DNA of 64,000 nt, taken from NCBI GenBank assembly GCA_905221605.1, contig CAJNDS010002317.1:398501-462500 (forward strand). Reading direction: 5' to 3'. Positions 29,101-33,447 of the stretch are shown piece after piece (positions within the stretch are counted from its first letter, which is position 1; each line of letters opens with the position of its first letter). A program made the translations under genes and the position numbers. This stretch comes from Symbiodinium natans (lineage: Eukaryota > Sar > Dinophyceae > Suessiales > Symbiodiniaceae). The notes under the pieces were generated by a model that ran no database searches, had not been told where the DNA came from, and worked only from the letters and a program-made list of their open reading frames with translations.

Positions 29101-30469
29101 TTTGGATTGCTCCGAGAACAGGCTCCCCCCCCCCCCCCCCCCGCCCCATTACATGTAACTGCGCCTTGTCAGAACAAAGAAAGGGCCTCCAAGATCGGGC
29201 CCACTGCCCCCCTCCAAACCCTAAACCCTGAACCCTGAACCCTAAACCCTAAACCCTAAACCCTTGTTTGGATCTCTTTTTCCAGGCGATCCGGGGGCTT
29301 CTGTCTGAGTTCTATCCCTTCAAGAAGGATGAGGACGCCGGAACTCTTGCTTTGCTCACATGTTGAGGTCCAGGCTTTTAGGCTTTGTTGTCCACATTTT
29401 GGGGGACCCTAAACCCTAAACCCTCAAGACAAAATAAATAGAAATTGTTGGTTTCATTCTGAATTTTCCAAGTTATTTGTCTAAACAGCTGACAAGCTGA
29501 GTTTAAGAAAATTAATACAAAACACCTCTGCTGAAACCTCTCTCCTCCCCTCCTCCCCTCCTCCCCTCCTCCCCTCCTCCCCTCCTCCGTTTAGGGTTTC
29601 GGGTTTAGGGCGTATACGGTTTATTAGGGTCGCGTTGATGAGTAGAAGGCCACCCCACGGACCTAAACACACCTCGGCCCTCCAGGGTTCAGCTTTAAGG
29701 GTTTAGGGTTTCAGGGTTTAGGGTTTCAGAGTTCAGGGTTTAGGACTTAAGAGTTTAGGATTTAGGGTTTAGGGTTGAGGGTTTAGGGTTTAGAAATTGC
29801 ATTCAGGTAGCCTCCTGCGGGTGCCGTGGCCCCCCAGGAGTTCGACCTCGCCGGGCAGCTCGCCGATGAGCAGCTTTCAATCGCCACGAGCCGAGTTGGA
29901 ACCTTTTTGTCGGTTTAGGGTTTAGGGTTTGGGGTTTAGGGTTTAGGGTTTCGGGAGGGTTGAGGGCTTAGGGGGGTTTGGGGGGGGGGGGGGAACCCCC
30001 GACCCTATAAACCATACTTAAAGCCTGTGAATCCTGTAAACCCTATAGACCCTGTAAACCTCAAAACCCTAAACCCTACAAACCCGAAACGAGAGTGTTG
30101 AGGGCTTGACTAGGGCCCAACTACCCATTGGCGGCCGAAGTACTTGCCATTCTCCTTTAAGAACCTCCTGTTCAGGGTAGCTGGGGTTTGAAGTGTAACA
30201 ACCCTAAACCCTAAACCCTAACTCCGAGCCATTCTCATGGCAGGGGGGGCTTGGGTCCAGTTGGAGAGTTCGGTGTTTCAAGTGCTCAGCGTCGTGTTGT
30301 CGGTTTTGGGGTTTGGGGTTTGGGGCAGTGCTCCTGCTCCGACGGACGAACAGGGTCCGCTGAGCAGGAAATCGGGAGGCTGGCTCCAGTGAACGAAAGT
30401 TTTTCTTCGTTCCACACGACCCGAGACCAGGCCCTCCATAATGGCAAGGACATGGAGACCCGCCTGGAG
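2214..30469 (+). CDS. HK1: split hybrid histidine kinase with receiver domain (5' incomplete, span includes introns)
   Basis: Joining about 30 small exons by phase gives, in order: HisKA helix 2 (2214-2709); the HisKA-HATPase linker (VDFAELIDDVL, 3381); HATPase N box (NLIHNACRYT, 7117), G1 box (SDTGCGIPK, 9335), F-like box (QFQEFQES, 10330), G2 box (GPGYGLAAARVLA, 11411) and last strand (GTKVTLSMP, 12659); a linker; a receiver domain (16649-22098); and a coiled-coil tail (23418-30469). The family autophosphorylates a His using ATP and passes the phosphate to the receiver Asp. All receiver key residues are visible: acidic VDDDE, phospho-acceptor Asp in LMDIQMPG, Ser in MLLSAK, Lys in MAKPFD. 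The His-bearing exon and any sensor lie left of the window. By analogy with HK2 the sensor may be rhodopsin-PAS, which is inference. Introns make up well over 90% of the span and are mostly telomeric repeat. The 3' end is uncertain. Confidence 0.85.
2629..2709 (+). CDS. HK1 exon: end of HisKA and start of linker
   Basis: 27 codons, DLIDNVLWLQAAEPP... ending SLKLP. Acceptor CCCCACAG|G, donor GC (CCT|gcgggg). The DLIDNV start matches the HK2 exon at 54649 (DLVTNIMDLS), with the intron at the same codon and phase. Confidence 0.75.
3381..3425 (+). CDS. HK1 exon: HisKA-HATPase linker
   Basis: 15 codons, VDFAELIDDVLAFVK, typical of the segment before HATPase. Acceptor TCTCTCTAG|G, donor GC (AAG|gcaggg). 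The HK2 exon at 55473 starts with VDFLSVVEE at the same intron position and phase. Confidence 0.85.
3460..3698. mobile_element. M2-family MITE-like palindrome with an internal triplication
   Basis: Left and right ends are complementary (GATGTTCCCCCTTATACTAA ... AACATCCC). The left arm is repeated three times (about 3460, 3535 and 3607), each followed by the GGGGGTACTATAATCCCTAT core. It lies in the HK1 intron 3426-4269. Confidence 0.75.
3904..4042 (-). repeat. Interstitial (CCCTAAA)n tract
   Basis: About 19 near-perfect heptamers in the HK1 intron. A TTTAGGG tract (about 4185-4244) follows on the opposite strand, so the pair could fold back on itself. Confidence 0.95.
4270..4321 (+). CDS. 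HK1 exon: linker to HATPase
   Basis: Reads AATNKAGKSILKQGRTL plus one base. Acceptor CCAAG|G, donor GA (C|gagggg). It joins 6070 so that C+GT makes Arg, giving TLR|VEIHNLV, as in kinases where this strand precedes the ATP domain. Confidence 0.75.
4558..4655. mobile_element. M1-family MITE-like fragment (right half)
   Basis: Matches the right half of the M1 palindrome: CTAAGCCCCTTAAGTGCCCT, a TTATAAGTACAG-type arm and the end ATGAACCTCCAAGTA. The left half is missing. Confidence 0.6.
5850..6006 (-). repeat. Interstitial (CCCTAAA)n tract
   Basis: About 22 heptamers, ending in an (ACAAACGA)-like AT-rich tail at 6006-6040. Confidence 0.95.
6070..6118 (+). CDS. HK1 exon: strand before the HATPase N box
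   Basis: Starts with two bases, then VEIHNLVEKNGAVTV, then TG. Acceptor TGAG|G, donor GC (TG|gcctgg). Joined to 6703 it reads AVTVW|LGDRAKL, the normal lead-in to GDxxRLxQ. Confidence 0.85.
6128..6262. mobile_element. M5 repeat (GCTTAAGAACCCCAAAAGAA family)
   Basis: An AT-rich block with two copies of TTAAGAACCCCAAAAGAA and an ending TTCAGGGTTCTTTAGCAATT. A related block is at 53275-53392. Probably a dispersed MITE; its function is unknown. Confidence 0.5.
6333..6470 (+). repeat. (TTTTAGGG)n octamer array
   Basis: About 16 near-perfect copies of an octamer with one extra T relative to the local heptamer. TTTTAGGG is the telomere unit of Chlamydomonas, but here it is one homogenised variant among several in the window. 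Confidence 0.9.
6703..6733 (+). CDS. HK1 exon: GDRAKLGQL of HATPase
   Basis: 31 bases, one base plus LGDRAKLGQL. Acceptor CGAG|G, donor GC (CTG|gcctct). It leads into AYNLIHNA at 7117, the universal GDxxRLxQxLxNLxxNA pattern. Confidence 0.9.
7117..7164 (+). CDS. HK1 exon: HATPase N box
   Basis: 16 codons, AYNLIHNACRYTLSGT. The Asn residues and the following T/SG are the ATP/Mg binding N box. Acceptor TAAAG|G, donor GC (ACG|gcccgc). Confidence 0.9.
7354..7480. mobile_element. M1-family MITE-like palindrome
   Basis: Begins TTACTTGGAGGTTCATGGTA and ends CCATGAACCTCC, with internal complementary arms around ACTTATAA/TTATAAGT and a central TTAAGTGCCCC. It lies inside an HK1 intron. Confidence 0.8.
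8153..8184 (+). CDS. HK1 exon: HATPase beta strand
   Basis: Reads SEVTLSGCKS plus two bases. Acceptor AAAAG|T, donor GC (GA|gcgtcc). GA+G gives Glu at the junction with 9335. The strand between N box and G1 box has the expected length. Confidence 0.75.
8800..8945. mobile_element. M1-family MITE-like palindrome, well preserved
   Basis: Complementary ends (TTACTTGGAGGTTCATGGTA ... CCATGAACCTCCAAGTA), about 145 bases. The inner arms TAACCAATTATAGCTGTACT and AGTACAGTTCTAATTG can pair. This is the reference copy for the family. Confidence 0.85.
9335..9383 (+). CDS. HK1 exon: HATPase G1 box
   Basis: One base then SLYHFVVSDTGCGIPK. DTGCGIP is a canonical G1 box with the ATP-contacting Asp. Acceptor CCGAG|G, donor GC (AAG|gcgctg). 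Confidence 0.95.
10092..10290 (+). repeat. (CCCTAACTA)n nonamer array
   Basis: About 22 copies of a 9-base unit. It gives an open frame of Pro-Asn-Tyr triplets on + and Arg-Val-Val on -, which is a by-product of the 9-base period. The unit looks like a telomere heptamer with two added bases. Confidence 0.9.
10330..10407 (+). CDS. HK1 exon: F-like box and ATP lid
   Basis: 26 codons, QFQEFQESILQP... ending TPAHCMQ. QFQEFQES fits the IFxxFxQ position after G1. The Pro-rich part would be a variable ATP lid. Acceptor CCCAG|C, donor GC (CAG|gcgggg). A few residues between G1 and this box may be in an unseen micro-exon. Confidence 0.75.
11411..11500 (+). CDS. HK1 exon: HATPase G2 box
   Basis: 30 codons starting GPGYGLAAARVLAKDQGATL and ending PPDHKLE. 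This fits GxGLxxARxLxxxxGGxLxLES. Acceptor GGGCAG|G, donor GT (GAG|gttgag). GYGL replaces the usual GLGL. Confidence 0.95.
12659..12698 (+). CDS. HK1 exon: last HATPase strand
   Basis: Reads GTKVTLSMPCCSE, matching the GTxFxxxLP end of the domain. Acceptor GGCCAG|G in phase 0 after KLE. The donor is unclear; the open frame runs a further 10 codons or so. Confidence 0.75.
12724..12872. mobile_element. M4 MITE-like palindrome with telomeric insert at its edge
   Basis: Ends are complementary (GGTTCTTAGTAGGGAATGAG ... CTCATTCCCTACTAAGAACC). The left end GGTTCTTAGTAGGG occurs twice, at 12724 and 12778, on either side of a TTTAGGG run. A relative is at 15141-15247. Confidence 0.75.
14254..14413. 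mobile_element. M1-family element carrying a telomeric insert
   Basis: M1 ends (TTGGAGGTTC ... GAACCTCCAAGTAG) enclose the usual arms, with about five TTTAGGG copies at 14269-14305 placed between the terminal GGTTCAGGG and the rest. Confidence 0.75.
14428..14465 (+). CDS. Candidate HK1 linker exon
   Basis: Follows CCTACAG. One frame reads TSPLMDFLTPAPKK, plausible for a flexible kinase-receiver linker. Phase is not proven. Confidence 0.3.
15262..15316 (+). CDS. Candidate HK1 linker exon
   Basis: Follows GCGCCAG. One frame reads VDLNATLTWFRTYSMDRA, GC-rich and codon-like, unlike the surrounding repeats. No domain is recognised. Confidence 0.3.
15411..15508. mobile_element. M2-family MITE-like palindrome
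   Basis: About 97 bases: GATGTTCGCCCTTATACTAA at the left and TTAGTATAAGGGGGAATATC at the right, with the GGGGGTACTAGAGTCCCTAT core. Confidence 0.8.
16183..16228 (+). CDS. Candidate HK1 linker exon
   Basis: Follows CGTCCAG. The open frame reads MSVPPDLAEVLDMPK. The position before the receiver fits a linker, but phase is not proven. Confidence 0.3.
16649..16710 (+). CDS. HK1 exon: receiver domain start, acidic pocket
   Basis: One base then PLILSVDDDEINQEVIRDAL. VDDDE is the Mg-binding acidic cluster of CheY-like receivers. Acceptor GAGAG|G, donor GA (G|gacctg). It joins 17169 as DALGDIYDLH. Confidence 0.9.
17040..17110 (+). repeat. (GA)n microsatellite
   Basis: A GA/GATA-rich run in the intron. 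It makes spurious Leu-Ser frames on the minus strand. A shorter GA run is at 16855-16875. Confidence 0.85.
17169..17232 (+). CDS. HK1 exon: receiver domain, DG-x-x-AL helix
   Basis: Reads DIYDLHCCMDGQSALEWLEL after two bases. The DGxxAL motif is the hallmark between receiver strands 2 and 3. Acceptor AGAG|G, donor GC (CG|gcgtgg). Confidence 0.9.
17666..17833. mobile_element. M2-family element with telomeric insert
   Basis: M2 ends (TTGGGATGTTCCCCTTTCTA ... GGGGCATCCCAA) surround a TTTAGGG run at about 17732-17798 in place of part of the core. Confidence 0.8.
17857..17923 (+). CDS. HK1 exon: receiver phospho-acceptor Asp
   Basis: One base then NKGNLPDVILMDIQMPGMTG and YE. PDVILMDIQMPGMTG carries the phospho-acceptor Asp (the second Asp). 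Acceptor TGCAG|G, donor GC (GAG|gccatt). Confidence 0.97.
18654..18756. mobile_element. M2-family MITE-like palindrome
   Basis: About 103 bases with complementary ends TTGGGATG... and ...CATCCCAA, abutting a TTTAGGG run at 18594-18653. Confidence 0.85.
19108..19117 (+). CDS. HK1 candidate 10-base micro-exon in receiver
   Basis: GTCTGCAAGA between CGCCAG and a GT donor. It exactly restores frame between GYE (17923) and the next exon, giving GYE|VCKR|VREN, the usual receiver text. The splice sites are good, but an exon this short needs a transcript. Confidence 0.55.
19450..19483 (+). CDS. HK1 exon: receiver helix 4 lead-in
   Basis: Two bases, VRENYNESLW, then GA. Acceptor TGAG|G, donor GT (GA|gtgcct). 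It continues as W-E-LPIMLLSAK at 20300. Confidence 0.85.
20300..20327 (+). CDS. HK1 exon: receiver strand 4 with conserved Ser
   Basis: One base then LPIMLLSAK. The Ser is the T/S switch residue of receivers. Acceptor CTTTCAG|G, donor GC (AAG|gcttcg). Confidence 0.92.
21277..21303 (+). CDS. HK1 27-base exon in receiver
   Basis: Nine codons, APSASVAME, in phase 0 at both ends. It supplies the expected residues between SAK and GFKNG. Acceptor CCCAAG|G, donor GC (GAG|gcgggc). Confidence 0.75.
22023..22098 (+). CDS. HK1 exon: receiver end with conserved Lys
   Basis: Reads GFKNGSTDFMAKPFDRELL then RKKARL. KPF carries the invariant receiver Lys. Acceptor GCGAG|G. The donor is uncertain: GC at 22089 (phase 0, best with 23418) or GT at 22099. 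The last 22 bases around this boundary recur exactly at 22203-22224. Confidence 0.92.
23040..23076. repeat. Poly-C run
   Basis: About 20 C residues. Similar runs are at 1508-1550, 3350-3370, 36331-36355, 38999-39012 and 43671-43686. They often follow a CCCTAAA tract directly. Confidence 0.9.
23216..23392. mobile_element. M1-family element with telomeric insert
   Basis: Begins CTACTTGGAGGTTCATGGTA and ends ACCTGCAAGTAG. About three TTTAGGG copies (23261-23283) interrupt the left arm after CTGTACTTC. Confidence 0.8.
23418..23516 (+). CDS. HK1 exon: tail after receiver
   Basis: 33 codons starting LNASLDIQNKPSWGPTRPVD and ending NKIAQAE. No domain recognised; the end becomes helical. Acceptor AGCCAG|C, donor GC (GAG|gccggg). 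The start is an inference because upstream stops limit the frame. Confidence 0.55.
24249..24305 (+). CDS. HK1 exon: coiled-coil tail
   Basis: Reads AAMAQFECARKQVARLLSS in phase 0 after QAE. Acceptor GCGAG|G. It looks like a charged helix. The donor is not certain. Confidence 0.6.
24695..24982 (+). CDS. Coding-like block of unknown product
   Basis: About 290 bases free of telomeric repeat. The best frame includes GRSRQTIRRRIQLIEHEGEK, then a helix LQKKFAPAADWV, and ends with a CRKCHGTPIKACHC Cys cluster that could bind zinc. It is much longer than neighbouring exons and does not join HK1 by phase. It may be an exon of HK1, part of an inserted gene, or a retrocopy. I do not recognise the family. 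Confidence 0.45.
24999..25099. mobile_element. M2-family MITE-like palindrome
   Basis: About 100 bases with ends TTGGGATGTTCCGCCTGATA and GCATAAGGGGGAACATCCCA. Confidence 0.85.
25403..25450 (+). CDS. HK1 exon: coiled-coil tail
   Basis: Reads AAQLLHEQKENAMRLE, a strongly heptad-like helix. Acceptor GACGCAG|G. The donor is unclear: a GC at 25461 would fit only with a few extra codons. Confidence 0.65.
25724..25766 (+). CDS. HK1 exon: coiled-coil tail
   Basis: One base then AQLEEKATEIKELQ, a coiled-coil sequence. Acceptor GCCAAG|G, donor GT (CAG|gtccgc). Confidence 0.7.
26105..26222 (+). repeat. (TTTAGGGG)n octamer array
   Basis: About 14 near-perfect octamers with one extra G. A homogeneous variant array beside normal heptamer tracts. 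Confidence 0.9.
27093..27116 (+). CDS. HK1 24-base exon: coiled-coil tail
   Basis: Eight codons, EELLIARK, phase 0 at both ends, after KELQ. Acceptor CCGAAG|G, donor GC (AAG|gccgcg). Confidence 0.6.
27813..27886 (+). repeat. (GGTGCA)n microsatellite
   Basis: About 10 hexamers flanked by GT runs. It gives Gly-Ala, Cys-Arg and His-Leu frames that are not genes. Confidence 0.9.
28062..28083 (+). CDS. HK1 22-base exon: tail
   Basis: LEALAML plus one G. Acceptor CCCCAG|C, donor GC (G|gccccta). It joins 28892 in phase (G+GC) as AMLGNLPALLQ. Confidence 0.6.
28520..28815 (+). repeat. ATGT/GT compound microsatellite
   Basis: Nearly 300 bases of TATG, GTATGT and GTCT repeats. Several overlapping open frames on both strands are low-complexity shadows of it. 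Confidence 0.9.
28892..28959 (+). CDS. HK1 exon: tail
   Basis: Reads NLPALLQADVLGGSGDGSAG then LE. Acceptor TTGTCCAG|G, donor GC (GAG|gctcgt). Phase agrees with both neighbours. No domain recognised. Confidence 0.65.
29286..29336 (+). CDS. HK1 exon: tail
   Basis: 17 codons, AIRGLLSEFYPFKKDED, phase 0. Acceptor TTTTCCAG|G, donor GC at 29337 or GA at 29334. Confidence 0.6.
29543..29586 (-). repeat. (CTCCTCCC)n array
   Basis: A short tandem array of about 10 bases period that gives Gly-Glu frames. Confidence 0.8.
29838..29890 (+). CDS. HK1 candidate tail exon
   Basis: Reads EFDLAGQLADEQLSIATS after CCCCCCAG|G, phase 0 like its neighbours. The donor is not fixed. Confidence 0.5.
30431..30469 (+). 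CDS. HK1 candidate last recognised exon
   Basis: 13 codons, ALHNGKDMETRLE, phase 0 at both ends. Acceptor GACCAG|G, donor GT (GAG|gttagg). Further exons may follow (coding-like islands near 30742-30806 and 31038-31100), but no stop codon can be assigned. Confidence 0.5.
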
Positions 30470-31974
30470 GTTAGGAGCCTGAAGAAACAGTCATATCATA
30501 ATATCCCCCCTGATACTTGCATCCCCTAGAGGAATCTAGCACAAACTGCACCCTGCCAAACTAACCTTTCCAAGTAAGCAGGCCCGCGGTAGCGGGGCTG
30601 GAAGGGGGAGGGGGGGGGGGGACCAGGCTTCGAGGGGTGTCGGGCTCAATCCGGGTCGGCCTAAACCCTAAACCCCTAAAACCCCTAAACCCCCCAACCA
30701 CTAAACCCCCCAAACCCCCCAAACCCCTAAACCCTGAACAGTGCTTACGCCCGGATCTTCGAGAAGCCTTGTGTGGCGGAGCCATACGGGGTGTTCAACA
30801 AAATAGCTTAGGGTTGAGGGTTTAGGGTTTAGGCCGAGGGGGGGTTACGCCTTGTATGCCCAAAATAGCATAGAATCCCCTTAAAGTTTCGCAAGCCCTC
30901 ATATAGATCATAGATCAAACCCGAAACCCTGAACCCTAAACCCTGAACCCTAAACCCTAAACGCTAAACCCTAAACCAAAACCCTAAACCCTAAGCTAAT
31001 TCCCGCGCGACCCTACCGCCATCCCACCAGGCTCACGGCTGCAGCTGAAACCTCGAGACGGAAGTTGACTCAGTTGGGGATTCCTCGAAAGAGGGGTACC
31101 TCTAGTGAACATTAGGGTTTAGGGTTTAGGGTTTAAACAATTATGTCTGTACTTACAACCCACTCATAAGCCCCCTTAAGTGCCCGAATATGGTTATCAG
31201 TACAGTTGTTTGTACACTTCTAATTGGTGAATAGGTACCATGAATCTCCAAGCATCCCCCCATAAATACCCGGGTCCTTGCTGTTCCTTCTCAAATAGGG
31301 GCACATCCCAAAAACACTAAGACCCTATTGCTCCGCCCCCCCCCCCCCCTTCCGCCCAAAAAAAACACAAGAATATAAAATGAAAATAAATATCCAAAGT
31401 ACCCCTGTCTGGGGGGGAACCCCCAGTTGGCTCCTGTACTCCGGTTTCGGGGATCAGGGGCCTGAACTCGCGGCAAAGCCGCGGTGACAAGACTGACTTC
31501 AACACCCGACAGATTTTTCTTAAAGTTCCAATTTGTGTTTTGGGTCAGCCCTAACTTACGCACCCAAAACAGAGGCACACTTTGCATCTCTTGCGCTCTA
31601 CGCCTATGGGGGGGACCAGCAAGTAGAATGCCTACAGTGGCTTTCGGACAGCTTACTGTCCCTCTCTTCGCAGTGACACAAGGCAATCGCCAGGCCAAAT
31701 TCGGAATGCCATCGACGATATGAGAGCCCATGTCAGCACTCCCCACATCCTGTCAGCATATTGGCCGTGTGGGCATACTGCACAAGTTTCAAAGCCGTTC
31801 TTGCAGGAGTTGAGTACCTTGCAAGTTCATCTCGCGGCGGCTTAAAAAACTAATCTCGCGGATACCTCGAGTGACAACCCTAAACCCGAAACCCTAAACC
31901 GCATCTCTCTTCAGCAGCTGGCGTCCGCTTGCGTCTGTCAAGCTCTGCAGCCTGTAGTTCGGCCCCCAACTGCT

Positions 31975-32089
31975 GTACTTGGAGGTTCATTGGTACTTAT
32001 TAAACCAATTATAGCTGTACTTATAACTGTACTTCTAACCATATTAGGGCACTTAAGGGGCTTAATTAGTACCATGAGCCTCCAAGTAG
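31975..32089. mobile_element. M1-family MITE-like palindrome, shortened
   Basis: TACTTGGAGGTTCATTGGTA ... ACCATGAGCCTCCAAGTA, with one inner arm deleted. A copy without its left end is at 31133-31252, where a TTTAGGG run abuts the break. Confidence 0.8.
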
Positions 32090-32835
32090 CAGTCGCAATA
32101 TTGACAACAGCATAGGGATAGCCCTCGTATTCGTAGCTGTAATTCTATGAATCGTCATCATCATAATCGGAGTGATGGAGGAAGAGCGAACCTTGATAGT
32201 CATAAAACGTGGCAAAAAGCAAGCATAAGAACACGAGTAATAGTAATAATCATCACATGAATGATGTGAGCCTGAGGGTCGTGGTGATGATGATGATGTT
32301 GTTGATGATGATGATGATGGTGAGGCCGAATGGTAGGCATAACCTCGTTGCTTCGTCATCGACCTTCGCCGTCCGACGCTGGCCGGGCTGGCTCTCCCCT
32401 CTCAAAGAGTTTTCGCGTCAGATGTCTTCATCGAGGTATGGGTTTACAGGATGTTCCAATCCCCAGATCCCTGAACCCGCGACCCCCTGAGCTCGTATGA
32501 AGCCTAGGGGCTAGGATGTCGTGCGCGGCTCTAGGTTCCATTAAACACACATATACCGCGAGCTCTCTAGCCGGTACTTGGGTTACAGGAGACACCTGGC
32601 AAAGAAGCATCCCGAAACACTAAACCCTAAACCTTCAACCCTAATCCCTAAACCCTAAACCCTAAACCCTAAACCCTAAACCCTAAACCCTAAACCCTCC
32701 TGAGTCCTAAGCCATGCAGCCACGCAAAGAGCCGGGCCCTCCCTTGGAGCTGCTCCCGTGGACTGCGGCAGCTCGGACGCAGGGCGACCCGATGGGGCCT
32801 AAGCCCTAATCCCGGGCTTAGGGTTTGGGGTGTGT

Positions 32836-33170
32836 AGGGTTTAGGGTTTAGGGTTTAGGGTTTAGGGTTTAGGGTTTAGGGTTTAGGGTTTAGGGTTTAG
32901 GGTTTAGGGTTCAGAGTTCAGGGTTTAGGATTTAGGGTTTAGGGTTCAGGGTTCAGGGTTTAGGGTTTAGGGTTTAGGGTTTAGGGTTCAGGGTTTAGGG
33001 TTCAGGGTTCAGGGTTTAGGATTTAGGGTTCAGGGTTCAGGGTTTAGGGTTCAGGGTTTAGGGTTTAGGGTTGAGGTTTAGGGTTTAGGGTTGAAGGTTG
33101 AAGGTTTAGGGTGTGCAGGGTTTAGGGTTTAGGGTGTGCAGGGTTTAGGATGTGGGGTTTTGGGGTTTTA
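32836..33170 (+). repeat. Long TTTAGGG / TTCAGGG array
   Basis: More than 40 heptamers, pure at first and then mixed with TTCAGGG and GTGCAGGG variants. Confidence 0.9.
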
Positions 33171-33381
33171 GTTTTTCCCAAGCCCTAAGCCCTTTGGGCT
33201 TTCACCTCTCATCCCTGAAACCTCGATTCCCTGGGGCCCTAGGGCTTGGGACAAGTTTAGGGTTTAGGGTTTAGGGTTAGGGTTTAGGGTTTAGGGTTTA
33301 TGGTTTAGGCTTAGGGTTTAGGGTTTCGGGTTTCGGGTTTCGGGTTCCCACGTAGGGTTGAGGGGTTCCCTCGGAGCAGAG

Positions 33382-33447
33382 GTCGCGTGCGCGGCGTGCG
33401 CTGTCTTCTCGGCGGGCTTGCTCACTGCAGCCTACCGCGATGGCGGA
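33382..33447 (+). CDS. HK2 exon: first transmembrane helix
   Basis: Reads VACAACAVFSAGLLTAAYRD then GG, a hydrophobic helix with a polar end. Acceptor GCAGAG|G. The donor is one of several GC sites (33448 fits). It could instead belong to another membrane protein, but its place ahead of the rhodopsin exons fits helix A. Confidence 0.6.

Larger units (their letters stand above)
30470..33381 (+). other. HK1 end / HK2 start zone
   Basis: Holds short coding-like islands (30742-30806, 31038-31100, 31918-31950, 32718-32800) with no recognised domain, M1 elements (31133-31252, 31975-32089), a GATGAT microsatellite (32280-32320) and long TTTAGGG arrays (32836-33170). The boundary between the two genes must lie here if they are separate transcription units, but I see no clear promoter or poly(A) signal. 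Confidence 0.45.

Noticed and set aside
22023-31000. Guanylate cyclase output domain after the receiver
   Set aside because: Expected by analogy with algal REC-cyclases, but no cyclase motif (such as FxDIVGFT or ETIGDAY) is seen.
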